NCBI GenBank assembly: GCA_025966335.1
Contig: JAICRS010000011.1
Coordinates: forward strand, 1-24,427
From: Nocardioidaceae bacterium
GTDB lineage: Bacteria > Actinomycetota > Actinomycetes > Propionibacteriales > Nocardioidaceae
Length of the DNA stretch: 24,427 nt
Direction of reading: 5' to 3'
Both the position numbers and the translations under genes were made by a program. Positions 16,682 to 24,158 of the stretch are shown here, piece by piece. A model generated the notes under the pieces. That model was given only the letters and a program-made list of their open reading frames with translations. It ran no database searches and had not been told where the DNA came from. Position 1 is the stretch's first letter, and every line of letters begins with the position of its first letter.

Positions 16682-17986
16682 CTAGGGTCGAGCCTGGTCG
16701 AGCGCACTCGGAATCGGAACTGAGCGGGCCAGTGCCCTTCCCCTCTCATGATGGTGTCTCCATCCGGGGCCTGATCCGAGCATGCGCGCGCCCGCCCGGG
16801 CCGCGTGCGCCAGGTCGACGGCGAACGGCGCCGGGTCCCGGCTCGACCAGATGGCGTGCGCCTTCGGTCCCCGGACCGAGCGGATCCACTCACCGATCGA
16901 CAGCGTGCCCTGCCGATGCGCGACCACGGCAGCCTGCAGGTCCCGGCGCAGGTCCAGCCACTTCGCGCCGCCGTACCGCTGCGTCCTGGCGTCCGGCAGC
17001 GGCAGCCCCGCGGCGTCGCAGTAGGCGGTGAAGACCAGCTCGACCCCGCCGGCCTCGGCGATCGCCGACCGGCCGGTGGGGCGGCCGACGTTGGGCTCGA
17101 TGATCATCAGCCGACCGGTCCGCACGTCCCGCTTCATCTCCAGGTAGGCCAGCCCTCGGAAACCCACGCCGCCGAACACCCCCAGGGTGGCTTTCAGGAC
17201 CTCGTCGTCACGGCACTCCTCGCCGGACGCACTCGTCCCGACTTCCGGTGGCCACTGCCTGACCTTGCGGGCGACGAACGTGGTGAGCGGCGCGCCGTCC
17301 TCGCCGAAGTAGGCGTTGCAGGAGAGGAGTCCTGCCTCGGGGCCGGCAACCCACTCCTGCACCAGGAGCTCGGGGGACCAGGACGCGACCGAGTCGTACA
17401 CGTTCAGCAGGTCATCCGCGTCGTGGACGGTGAACCCTTTCGCGCTCGTGCGGGCCAGCCACGTGGCGGACTTCATCGGCGGCTTCAGCACGCAGGGGTA
17501 CGAGACCGACGCTGCCACGGCCTCCGCGTCGGCACGTCCGGTCAGCGCCTCTGTGCGGGGGACCGGCAGACCGGCGGCGACTGCGTGTTGCGCGAAGCTG
17601 ACCTTGTCCATCAGCATCTCGACCACCGGATGGGGCGAGAGCGGAAGCACGAACCGTCCTGCGAGCTCCGCGCGCCTGCGCGAGACGGTGTCGACGGCGG
17701 CGTCGGTGCACGGGAACAGCACGGCCGTCCGGTCCAGCCGACGGCCGAGGGGTTGCAGTGTCCGGACCAGCCCGTCGCCGCACAGGGGTGACTCGATGAC
17801 CTCGACGCAGGCATTGGTGTGTGCACCCCAGTGCCGACGGTCGACCACCACACCGATGACCGGGACGCCACGGTCCGCCAGGATGCGCGCCGTCTGCAGC
17901 CCGGTGATGCTGTCCAGGCCGATCACGACCGCCGGCGCGTGATGCGACGCCGTCGACCGTGGTGATCGGCCTTCAGGCAATCTCAT
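16682..17986 (-). CDS. ATP-grasp carboxylate-amine ligase
   Basis: A 434-residue ATP-grasp enzyme, which would activate a carboxylate as acyl phosphate and join it to an amine. After a Rossmann-like pre-ATP-grasp domain (AVVIGLDSITGLQTAR, residues 19-34), the ATP-binding lysine is in YPCVLKPP (K168), the adenine-binding hinge in LLVQEWVAGPE (207-217), and the metal ligands in YLEMK (E283) and IIEPNVGRPTG (E297, N299). It resembles the ATP-grasp proteins often seen in exopolysaccharide loci. Its ATG lies 14 nt inside the PEP-mutase-like gene, with GAGGAGG in front, so translation is probably coupled. A carboxylate made by the preceding two enzymes is the obvious candidate substrate (inference). 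Confidence 0.87.
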   Translation of the reverse strand: MRLPEGRSPRSTASHHAPAVVIGLDSITGLQTARILADRGVPVIGVVVDRRHWGAHTNACVEVIESPLCGDGLVRTLQPLGRRLDRTAVLFPCTDAAVDTVSRRRAELAGRFVLPLSPHPVVEMLMDKVSFAQHAVAAGLPVPRTEALTGRADAEAVAASVSYPCVLKPPMKSATWLARTSAKGFTVHDADDLLNVYDSVASWSPELLVQEWVAGPEAGLLSCNAYFGEDGAPLTTFVARKVRQWPPEVGTSASGEECRDDEVLKATLGVFGGVGFRGLAYLEMKRDVRTGRLMIIEPNVGRPTGRSAIAEAGGVELVFTAYCDAAGLPLPDARTQRYGGAKWLDLRRDLQAAVVAHRQGTLSIGEWIRSVRGPKAHAIWSSRDPAPFAVDLAHAARAGARMLGSGPGWRHHHERGRALARSVPIPSALDQARP

Positions 17987-18905
17987 CGGCCTCCTCGGCC
18001 TCGATGGTCTCGCGGGTGTGCACCAGGTCGAAGATGTGGTCCACCTTGGCGATGTGCGGATCGGCGGCGGCGGGCTTGCCCTCCGCGCGAAGGATGGACA
18101 AGGTCTCCTCCATCGCCTGGACCGAGGCGCGCATCGGCTGGTTGGCCAGGATCACCATCGCGAACCCCTTGGCGGACAGCTGCGCGGCCGTGTAGTCGGG
18201 GAACAGTGTCGGTACGGCGACCAGCGGTGTGTCGATCCCGGTGCGGTGCCACTGCTCGAGGAATGTCTCGATCTCCCACAGGGACTTGTCCTTGGAGTGG
18301 ATGAGCACGGCATCGGCGCCGGCCTCGGCGTACGCCACCGCGCGTTCGCAGGCGGCCTCGACCCCGTGGCCCGCGATGAGGGCCTCCACCCGGGCGATCA
18401 GCACGAACGTCTCCGACTCCTGGGCCGCCTTGGCGGCACGCAGCCGCCTGGCCTGTTCCGCGGTCTTCACGAGCTCCCGTTGTGCCTGCCCCTGGTAGAG
18501 GCTGTTGCGCTTGGGGAAGAGGTTGTCCTCGATGCACACGGCCGCCACCCCGGCCCGGTCGAACTCCACGGCGGTGCGAACCACGTTGCTGAGTCCGCCG
18601 TACCCGTTGTCGCAGTCGACCACCACGGGCAGGTCCGTCACCCCCTCGATCCGGCGGGTGACGTCGAGTGTCTCGCTCATCGTGATCAGGTTCAGGTCCG
18701 GCAGTCCGTACGCCATCGCGGAGACCCCGAAGCCGCTCACCCAGACCGCATCGAAGCCGTACGCCTCGATCAACCGGGCGCTCATGGCGTCGTGCGCGCC
18801 CACGGCGACGACCGGGGTGGTGCCGGAGAGACCGGCCCGCAACCGGGCGCGCTTCTCGTCGGCACGGTTCACCGGCCTCGTCTCGTCAGACAACATGTTC
18901 GCCAT
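17973..18905 (-). CDS. Phosphoenolpyruvate mutase / isocitrate lyase superfamily protein
   Basis: A 310-residue TIM-barrel protein most like PEP mutase, which forms the C-P bond of phosphonopyruvate from PEP. Visible features are VWVSGFGVSA (residues 54-63), the GLPD Asp (D70), the Mg-binding VDCDNGYGG (D97, D99), the gating-loop signature ED-x6-NS as EDNLFPKRNSLY (126-137), ARVEALIAG (171-179) and LIHSK (201-205). The usual Lys of EDK-x5-NS is Asn128 here; the later Lys-x-Asn-Ser (K132, N134, S135) is kept. Asn134 rather than Thr argues against phosphonopyruvate hydrolase, and RVEA with IHSK argues against methylisocitrate lyase. The start at 18905 overlaps the dehydrogenase by 20 nt and has GAGGAGGT upstream. 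No phosphonopyruvate decarboxylase is in the window. Confidence 0.82.
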   Translation of the reverse strand: MANMLSDETRPVNRADEKRARLRAGLSGTTPVVAVGAHDAMSARLIEAYGFDAVWVSGFGVSAMAYGLPDLNLITMSETLDVTRRIEGVTDLPVVVDCDNGYGGLSNVVRTAVEFDRAGVAAVCIEDNLFPKRNSLYQGQAQRELVKTAEQARRLRAAKAAQESETFVLIARVEALIAGHGVEAACERAVAYAEAGADAVLIHSKDKSLWEIETFLEQWHRTGIDTPLVAVPTLFPDYTAAQLSAKGFAMVILANQPMRASVQAMEETLSILRAEGKPAAADPHIAKVDHIFDLVHTRETIEAEEADEIA

Positions 18906-19848
18906 CGCGGACCTCCTCGTTGAGCGTTCCCTGATGAAATGCCTCGATCAGCTCGGTGACGCGTTCACCGATGAGCCGCTGCGAGTCCAGCGCCATGGCG
19001 CCGATGTGTGGGGTGAGCACGACGTTCGGCAGCTCCGCCAGCGGGGACACCGTCCCCTCACCCTCCGACTCGTGTACGTCGAGCGCGGCGCCGGCCACGC
19101 TGATGCCCTCGGTGAGCGCGTCGTACAGCGCCTTCTCGTCGACGACGCCACCGCGCGCAACGTTCACGAGCAGGGAGCCGGGCCGCATCCGGTCCAGCAC
19201 CGTCCCGTCGATCATGTGGTGAGTCGACTCGTCCAGCGGCACGTGCAGGGTCAGGAAGTCGGCACGGTCGACGACGTCGTCGAAGTCGGTGAGGGTGATC
19301 CCGCGATGCGCGAGCTCTGTCGCGACGCGGCCGTCCGGATGAGCGACGCACCCGAGCACGTTCATCCCCCAGGCACTCCCCATCTCGCCGACCAGACCGC
19401 CGATGTTGCCGGCCCCGACGACGCCGAGCACCTTGCCCCGCAGCAGCGCGCCGCCCAGCTGCGGCTTGGGCCACTCTCCGATGCGGATCAACCGGTCGGC
19501 CACGGTCACCTTGCGCGCCAGCGACAGCAGGAGCGCGAACGTGAACTCGGCCACCGGCGGCGCCGACATACCCGCCACCCGGACCACCCGGATGCCCCGT
19601 CGGCGTGCATGGTCGACGTCGATGTTGTCCAGACCTGAGCCGGCTCGCACCACGAGCTTGAGGTCGGGCGCCGCCGTCATGATGTCCGAGGACAGGACGA
19701 CACCGCTGCGCAGCACGACTGCTTCCCGGTCCGCGGCGGCCCGCGCCAGCTCGCCGGGTTCCGTGGTGGAGAGCTGGTGGACGTCGTGACTCCGGCGCAG
19801 CGACCGGACCGCCTTCGGGTCGATCGGTGAGGCAAGGAGGATCCTCAT
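18886..19848 (-). CDS. D-2-hydroxyacid dehydrogenase family protein
   Basis: An NAD(P)-dependent D-2-hydroxyacid dehydrogenase of 320 residues that interconverts a 2-keto acid and a 2-hydroxy acid. It has the substrate-side motif VVRAGSGLDNID (residues 66-77), the Rossmann glycine motif GVVGAGNIG (142-150), and catalytic Arg, Glu and His in VNVARGGVVDE (R232), DVHESE (E262) and LTPHIGA (H281). It lacks the C-terminal ACT or intervening domain of long phosphoglycerate dehydrogenases, so it need not be SerA. The start is set by the ATGA overlap with the thymidylate-kinase-like gene. Being coupled to a PEP-mutase-like gene, it could reduce phosphonopyruvate to phosphonolactate; this is inference. 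Confidence 0.87.
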   Translation of the reverse strand: MRILLASPIDPKAVRSLRRSHDVHQLSTTEPGELARAAADREAVVLRSGVVLSSDIMTAAPDLKLVVRAGSGLDNIDVDHARRRGIRVVRVAGMSAPPVAEFTFALLLSLARKVTVADRLIRIGEWPKPQLGGALLRGKVLGVVGAGNIGGLVGEMGSAWGMNVLGCVAHPDGRVATELAHRGITLTDFDDVVDRADFLTLHVPLDESTHHMIDGTVLDRMRPGSLLVNVARGGVVDEKALYDALTEGISVAGAALDVHESEGEGTVSPLAELPNVVLTPHIGAMALDSQRLIGERVTELIEAFHQGTLNEEVRDGEHVV

Positions 19849-20579
19849 GTGGGCGTGGCCTTCCAGTGGGTACGGATGCTCTCCACGACGTCGGCGAAGA
19901 CCGCGTCGAGAGGGCGGTCGGCTTCGATCACCGCGAACTCGGGGGCGATGCCGGCCAGTCGCAGATACTGCTGGCGACGTTGCTCGAGCCACTCCGGGCT
20001 GGCCTCCGGCTTCCTCGAGAAGAGGACGTCGGCCGGTGCGTCCAGGCAGATCACCAGGTCCGGCCGCGGGTAGACGTTCTGCAACATCCACGAGTGCAAC
20101 CGGGTGAAGACGCTGCGGTCGGCAGGGCCGAGGGCGTCCGGGTGGTAGTCGGCCACGAAGTGCCGGTCGAACACGACGACGTAGCCCTTCCGGCCGTAGC
20201 CGGCGGCGACGAGCTGTCGCAACCACTCCTCGAGCATCCAGACGGTCAGCCGGGCTCCGTCCTTGGCGCTTGCCTTCCAGCGTCCGCGGTGGTCGGCGGA
20301 CTCCGCCGGTGCCGGGGCCAGCCTGGTGGCGACCAGGTCCGGACGGCCACCGCGCGCCCGCTTGGCGGCGAGCAGGAGCCGGGTCGTCGGCAGCATCAAC
20401 GAGCTGGCTTCCAGGTTGACGCCCATGTAGATCCGTTTCACGGGGAACGGCAGGACGGACTTCTCGAGCATCTGGCTGACCGTGCTCTTGCCGGCGCCGT
20501 CCGCGCCGACCAGCGCCACGCGGAGCCGGCGTCCTCTGCCGGGTGCGGCCACTGCGGTCCGGGCCGGTCGTCTGGTCAC
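19845..20579 (-). CDS. Thymidylate-kinase-like P-loop kinase
   Basis: A 244-residue nucleoside-monophosphate-kinase-fold protein. The P-loop is VGADGAGKST (residues 24-33), the DRY-type motif is VVVFDRHFVADYHP, and VICLDAPADVLFSRK matches the LD-x-P-x-x-x-x-x-R strand of thymidylate kinases; a basic lid-like stretch follows. It differs from housekeeping Tmk in its basic N-terminus and a substrate region with a charged AKRARGG segment, and its placement in an exopolysaccharide operon makes dTMP an unlikely substrate. The frame is open to 20669, but the GTG at 20579 overlaps the stop of the HprK-like gene (GTGA), matching the other junctions, so I use it. The substrate is unknown. Confidence 0.8.
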   Translation of the reverse strand: MTRRPARTAVAAPGRGRRLRVALVGADGAGKSTVSQMLEKSVLPFPVKRIYMGVNLEASSLMLPTTRLLLAAKRARGGRPDLVATRLAPAPAESADHRGRWKASAKDGARLTVWMLEEWLRQLVAAGYGRKGYVVVFDRHFVADYHPDALGPADRSVFTRLHSWMLQNVYPRPDLVICLDAPADVLFSRKPEASPEWLEQRRQQYLRLAGIAPEFAVIEADRPLDAVFADVVESIRTHWKATPT

Positions 20580-21727
20580 GAGGCCACCACCTCGGGCCCG
20601 GCCGTCGGTGCGGCAGGCGTGTCGCGTGCCGCGGCCAGGACCGCCCTGCCCAGCTCGGCGATGTCGCACGGGTACGGGTGTACGACCTTGGCGGCCGGAC
20701 GGTGGTCGAACAGCTCGGCGAGCAGTCGAGCCTCGGTGGCTGGTGCCGACTCGACGGCTTCGCTGCGCCGTTCCGGGAACGCGTACCGGAACTGGCGGTA
20801 GTGCGCCATGAACGGGGCACGCTCGTCGGCCAGCGAAGCCCGCATCCGGCCGGACACCTCCTGGGGACCCGCGGAACCGACCTCGATGTCAGCCCCAGTG
20901 CCACTCAGCACCAGTACGACGGCGTCGAGGCATCCACGGAGTGCGATGGCGTCCGCTCCGAACAGCTCCGCGGGAGGAACCTGCAGGTACGTCTGCCGTT
21001 CGAGGGCCGGAGACCCCTTGCGGAGCAGGGCCGAGCCCGGAAGCGGTGCCTTCGAGCCCGCCTTGCCGGCAGCCGCCGCTGCGCGCCAGACCGAGAGCCG
21101 GATGCGGTCGCGCCGAGGACGCGCCCGCAGCAGCGAGGGCAGCTGCTCGAAGTGCCAGCCCCACAGCCGGATGGGTTCGGGGAGGCCCAGCATCTGGCGG
21201 TCCGGGGTCAGGTAGACCCACTCGTCGCCGATGTAGTGGCCGCCCTGTGCCATGCCCGCCAAGAGACTCTCGGTCTTCCCGCTCTTCGCCCAGCCGGTGA
21301 CGAGCACGCCCATCGAACCGCTGGTGAACGCGGATGCGTGCAGCGGAAGCACCCCCTTGCCGAGGGCGGTGAAGTTGATGACCGGAAGGAGATGTGGAAC
21401 GGCGGGCAGCCTGCGTTCGCACACGATGACCGGGTGACGCCCGATCCGGTCGAGGGGCAGCAGCGCCTTGCCACGCACGCCTCCCGCGCCGCGGAGCGTG
21501 AAGAAGTCGTCCGCGTGGAACCCGGTGTCGCCGAGGCCGACACAGGTCAACGGGCCGGCACCGGTCTCGTCGACGAAGCGGATGCTGATGTCGGGTTCCC
21601 GATCCAGCTCGCGGCGTAACGGGCCCAGCTGCCGATCGACCTTCGCGAGGTCTGCCGGGGTCGCGTCGAGGAGCCGGATCCCGACGATGCCGTGGAGGTC
21701 GAAGTCGTACGTCGAGGTGCCGGTCAT
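20576..21727 (-). CDS. HPr kinase-like (HprK-related) protein
   Basis: A 383-residue protein with the HPr-kinase C-terminal fold. LPLHASAF (residues 127-134) leads into the P-loop VTGWAKSGKT (143-152), and HYIGDEWVYL (164-173) occupies the place of the conserved Asp pair after the first helix. The N-terminal 120 residues match no domain I know and may bind the substrate. Bacteria with no PTS-type HPr link often carry such HprK-related proteins in exopolysaccharide or peptide-modification loci, where the substrate is not HPr. The frame is open far upstream (to 22912), but the ATG at 21727 overlaps the sugar transferase stop (ATGA). A kinase acting on a hydroxyl of a sugar, a lipid or the Wzz-like protein is possible. 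Confidence 0.78.
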   Translation of the reverse strand: MTGTSTYDFDLHGIVGIRLLDATPADLAKVDRQLGPLRRELDREPDISIRFVDETGAGPLTCVGLGDTGFHADDFFTLRGAGGVRGKALLPLDRIGRHPVIVCERRLPAVPHLLPVINFTALGKGVLPLHASAFTSGSMGVLVTGWAKSGKTESLLAGMAQGGHYIGDEWVYLTPDRQMLGLPEPIRLWGWHFEQLPSLLRARPRRDRIRLSVWRAAAAAGKAGSKAPLPGSALLRKGSPALERQTYLQVPPAELFGADAIALRGCLDAVVLVLSGTGADIEVGSAGPQEVSGRMRASLADERAPFMAHYRQFRYAFPERRSEAVESAPATEARLLAELFDHRPAAKVVHPYPCDIAELGRAVLAAARDTPAAPTAGPEVVAS

Positions 21728-23172
21728 CCGCCCGTGCCTCCCAGCACCGCGTTGAGCGTCCGGACCAGGATCTTGATGTCCAGCCACAGCGACCAGTTCT
21801 CGATGTACCAGTTGTCGAAGTCGGCGCGGTCGGCGATCGACGTGTCGCCGCGCAAGCCGTTGACGGCGGCCAGTCCGGTCATGCCCACCGGGACCCGGTG
21901 CCGGTGCACGTACCGCGGGACGAGAGCGCAGAACTCTGCGACGTACTCCGGGCGTTCGGGGCGTGGCCCGACAAGGCTCATGTCGCCACGCAGCACATTG
22001 ACGAGCTGGGGCAGCTCGTCGAGGGAGTATCGCCGGATGAACCGGCCGACCGGGCCGATCTGGTCCGGTGTGACCGTCCAGACACTGCCGGCCGCTGCCG
22101 GCGACATGCGCACGGATCGGAACTTCAGCACCTCGAACGGATGTCCCTGAAGACCCAGTCGCGTCTGCCTGAACACGATGCCCGGACCGAGCTCCAGCCG
22201 CACGGCGACGGCGACGGCCAGCAGGAGCGGGGCCGCAAGGAGCAGCGCCAGGGTCGCGAACGTCACGTCGAAGGCACGCTTCAGCCGCCAGGTCGGAAGC
22301 CGTTGAACCGGTCTCCTCAGCCGGACGAGCGGGAGCCCCCAGATGTGGTCGTCGCCCTCCTTCATCCTGTGCAGCTCGTACAGGCGTGGCACGACGTAGA
22401 TCTCCACGTTGACCCGGTCGCAGGTGCGGAGGACGTCGACCAGGGAGGCGCTCGACATCCCGCCGTACCCGATGACGACGTCGGTGACGCCTCGTTCCCG
22501 GATCAGCCGGTCGAGGTCCTTGGACGACCCGAGGAGCGGTAGTGCCCCCGACGGTGCGGCGGAATGGTCCGCCAGCGATCCGATCAGCCGCCACCCCGAC
22601 TCCGGGTGTGCGTTGATGCGTTCGGTCAGTGCCGCGGCGCCCGCGCCGGCGCCGACGACGAGGGTGGGGTAGCTGATCCTGCCGCTCGCCCTCCGGCTCC
22701 GGATCACCGAGTAGGCCAGGCCGCGCGCCAGCACCATCCCGACGAGCATCCCGGCGCCGGTCGCGAGGACGGACTCGGAGGTGGCGGAGCCGCGGGTCAA
22801 CGCGAGTGCCGTGGCAGGAGCCAGCGCGACCAGCACACCGAGCGTCAGGGAGGGAAGGTCGTCGAGAACCGACAAGGCGATGCGCCGGCTGTAGAGCCGC
22901 CTGTACTTCCACGTGACACCTGCCGCGACCATGGCGACGACCGCGAACCAGGACCTGGTGAAGGCGAGGAGCAGGACCATGACCATGATGTCGGCGGACA
23001 CGACGACTGCGGTCTCGAAGATGAACCGCCGACGCACCGGCGGAATCCGCACCACGGCAGCCGGCTCGACCGGCGACCAGGGCAGGACGCTGCCGGAGCG
23101 TTGCAACGGCAGGCCGAACTTACGGGCCGAGGCCGCGCCTGTTGCGCGAAGCTCACCACCACGTAGTGCCAC
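21724..23172 (-). CDS. Polyprenyl-phosphate sugar-1-phosphate transferase (WcaJ/PHPT family)
   Basis: The initiating enzyme of the pathway, which transfers a sugar-1-phosphate to undecaprenyl phosphate. It has 482 residues, with several N-terminal membrane segments (about 52-70, 74-87, 107-124, 135-151) and a Rossmann-like CoA_binding_3 region (SYPTLVVGAGAGA, 167-179). The catalytic domain starts with KRAFDV (298-303) and contains FEVLKFRS (346-353), SLDELPQLVNVL (383-394) and SLVGPRPE (399-406). The start is GTG at 23172 with a weak ribosome-binding site; no better in-frame start lies upstream. It is the first gene of the seven-gene minus-strand operon and lies downstream of a repeat-rich leader region. 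Confidence 0.92.
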   Translation of the reverse strand: MALRGGELRATGAASARKFGLPLQRSGSVLPWSPVEPAAVVRIPPVRRRFIFETAVVVSADIMVMVLLLAFTRSWFAVVAMVAAGVTWKYRRLYSRRIALSVLDDLPSLTLGVLVALAPATALALTRGSATSESVLATGAGMLVGMVLARGLAYSVIRSRRASGRISYPTLVVGAGAGAAALTERINAHPESGWRLIGSLADHSAAPSGALPLLGSSKDLDRLIRERGVTDVVIGYGGMSSASLVDVLRTCDRVNVEIYVVPRLYELHRMKEGDDHIWGLPLVRLRRPVQRLPTWRLKRAFDVTFATLALLLAAPLLLAVAVAVRLELGPGIVFRQTRLGLQGHPFEVLKFRSVRMSPAAAGSVWTVTPDQIGPVGRFIRRYSLDELPQLVNVLRGDMSLVGPRPERPEYVAEFCALVPRYVHRHRVPVGMTGLAAVNGLRGDTSIADRADFDNWYIENWSLWLDIKILVRTLNAVLGGTGG

Positions 23173-23281
23173 GCCGCCCCCGCCCGTCCTCGGAACTTCA
23201 CGCCGCCCCCGACATGACGGTCCAGCCAGTCACGGCAGACGGGGGAAACGTCGAGTTCTCATGACAACGGGGCGTCGACGG

Positions 23282-23296
23282 TGCAACAAGGTTGCA
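23282..23296. repeat. Inverted repeat TGCAAC-N3-GTTGCA
   Basis: A perfect 6-bp inverted repeat with centre AAG, 110 bp upstream of the operon's first start codon. The same GTTGC half-site recurs in the palindrome TGTTGCAACA at 23405-23414. The shape is that of a dimeric regulator's operator. Confidence 0.45.
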
Positions 23297-23316
23297 TGCA
23301 CAGGTTCACCCCGTCT

Positions 23317-23332
23317 TCATCCTTTTGGATGA
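23317..23332. repeat. Inverted repeat TCATCC-TTTT-GGATGA
   Basis: A perfect 6-bp inverted repeat with a 4-nt loop. It could fold as a small hairpin in RNA from either strand or serve as a protein site. The stem is too short and AT-poor downstream to call a terminator. Confidence 0.4.
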
Positions 23333-23391
23333 CCCCAGATGCGACGGCAGTCCCGATTCGGGCGTATTCGGGAGCACCTGGATGACCAAGC

Positions 23392-23460
23392 GGCACAGGT
23401 GTGCTGTTGCAACACGTATTTCTCGATGAACTGTGTCGCGCGGGCACATGTGTGCTGTTG
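23392..23460. repeat. Two 18-bp direct repeats, 51 bp apart, with an adjoining palindrome
   Basis: GGCACAGGTGTGCTGTTG (23392-23409) and GGCACATGTGTGCTGTTG (23443-23460) differ at one base. Their 51-bp period is close to five helical turns, so both copies would face the same side of the DNA. The first copy runs into the palindrome TGTTGCAACA (23405-23414). This looks like tandem binding sites for one regulator. Confidence 0.5.
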
Positions 23461-23579
23461 TGGTTCGTTGCCGAAGGGGAGCCGGCTCACAGATCGACCG
23501 CCCGGGGCTGATCCGTCTCCAGGTGAAGCAACCTGGAAAGTGTGTGCGCGAACCGTGAACGATCCCGGGCCCCGGGCCG

Positions 23580-23585
23580 TATAAC
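23580..23585 (+). promoter_or_regulatory. Candidate -10 element (TATAAC) of the Rieske gene
   Basis: TATAAC lies 34 nt before the ATG at 23620. The nearest -35-like hexamer, GTGAAC at 23555-23560, is 19 nt away, which is long, so the promoter call is weak. Confidence 0.3.
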
Positions 23586-23619
23586 TGGACGGACCATCTA
23601 TGTCACCGGAGGATCGCCC

Positions 23620-24090
23620 ATGCCCGAAAACGGTTCCCAGACCGAGGTCACCCGCCGCGTGATGCTGCGCGGGGCGGCGGTGAGCGGCGTCGCGCTGCCC
23701 CTGCTCGCTGCGTGCGGCGACGACCCGGAGACCGCCGAGACGCCGGCCGGCGGGACGAGTGCGGAGCCGGACGGAGGAGCCAGCCCGAGCGGTGGCGGCG
23801 AGTCCGGGGTGCTGGCGAGCACCTCCGACATCCCGGTGGGCGGCGGTCAGATCATCAAGGACCGGCAGATCGTGGTCACCCAGCCGGCCGAGGGCGACTT
23901 CAAGGCGTTCACCGCGGTGTGCACGCACCAGCAGTGCACGGTGACCTCGGTCCAGGACGGGATCATCCAGTGCCCCTGCCACGGCAGCCAGTTCTCGGTC
24001 GAGGACGGGTCCGTGCAGGGCGGTCCGGCACCGGCGCCGCTGGAGGAGATCCCGATCACGGTCGAGGGTTCCACGATCACCCTCGCCTGA
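23620..24090 (+). CDS. Tat-exported Rieske [2Fe-2S] lipoprotein
   Basis: A small (156-residue) Rieske iron-sulfur protein. The signal combines a twin-arginine start (TRRVMLRG) with a lipobox (LLAAC, Cys at about residue 27), so it is probably exported folded and lipid-anchored. A Gly/Ser/Pro-rich linker follows. The cluster ligands are in CTHQQC and CPCHGSQF, which give the C-x-H...C-x-x-H pattern. An electron-transfer role outside the membrane is likely; the partner is unknown, since no cytochrome or oxygenase gene is adjacent. GGAGG precedes the ATG. Its composition matches uvrC and the right block. It seems unrelated to the exopolysaccharide genes and marks the edge of the locus. Confidence 0.92.
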   Translation: MPENGSQTEVTRRVMLRGAAVSGVALPLLAACGDDPETAETPAGGTSAEPDGGASPSGGGESGVLASTSDIPVGGGQIIKDRQIVVTQPAEGDFKAFTAVCTHQQCTVTSVQDGIIQCPCHGSQFSVEDGSVQGGPAPAPLEEIPITVEGSTITLA

Positions 24091-24146
24091 CCGTCCAGGG
24101 CGTCCGCCACGTCCGACGTACGGCCGGAACGGTGGGGGCCACGCCG

Positions 24147-24152
24147 TAGGGT
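24147..24152 (+). promoter_or_regulatory. Candidate -10 element (TAGGGT) for leaderless uvrC
   Basis: TAGGGT fits TANNNT and ends exactly 6 nt before the GTG at 24159. There is no Shine-Dalgarno directly upstream. This is the third case of the same layout in the window. Confidence 0.5.
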
Positions 24153-24158
24153 TGGGGC

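Larger units (their letters stand above)
23173..23619. other. Gene-free divergent regulatory region
   Basis: This 447-bp stretch separates the operon's first gene from the Rieske gene. I see no credible gene in it: the open frames across it lack family motifs and ribosome-binding sites. It is lower in GC than both flanks and holds two inverted repeats, a GTTGCAAC palindrome and an 18-bp direct repeat, listed separately. It should carry the promoters of both flanking transcripts. Confidence 0.6.

Noticed and set aside
18886..19848. Housekeeping SerA (3-phosphoglycerate dehydrogenase)
   Set aside because: It is short, has no ACT domain and is embedded in the operon next to a PEP-mutase-like gene; the family alone does not fix the substrate.
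18886..20904. 672-residue minus-strand open frame covering the dehydrogenase and its upstream region
   Set aside because: Only the last 320 residues have dehydrogenase motifs. The upstream part is a shadow of the kinase gene in another frame; the ATGA start at 19848 is better.
20576..22912. 778-residue open frame ending with the HprK-like protein
   Set aside because: The first part is a low-complexity Arg/Pro-rich shadow of the sugar transferase gene; ATG 21727 with ATGA overlap is the natural start.
23392..23460. CRISPR-like repeat pair
   Set aside because: Only two copies, one mismatch, no further spacers and no cas genes; a regulator site is more likely.
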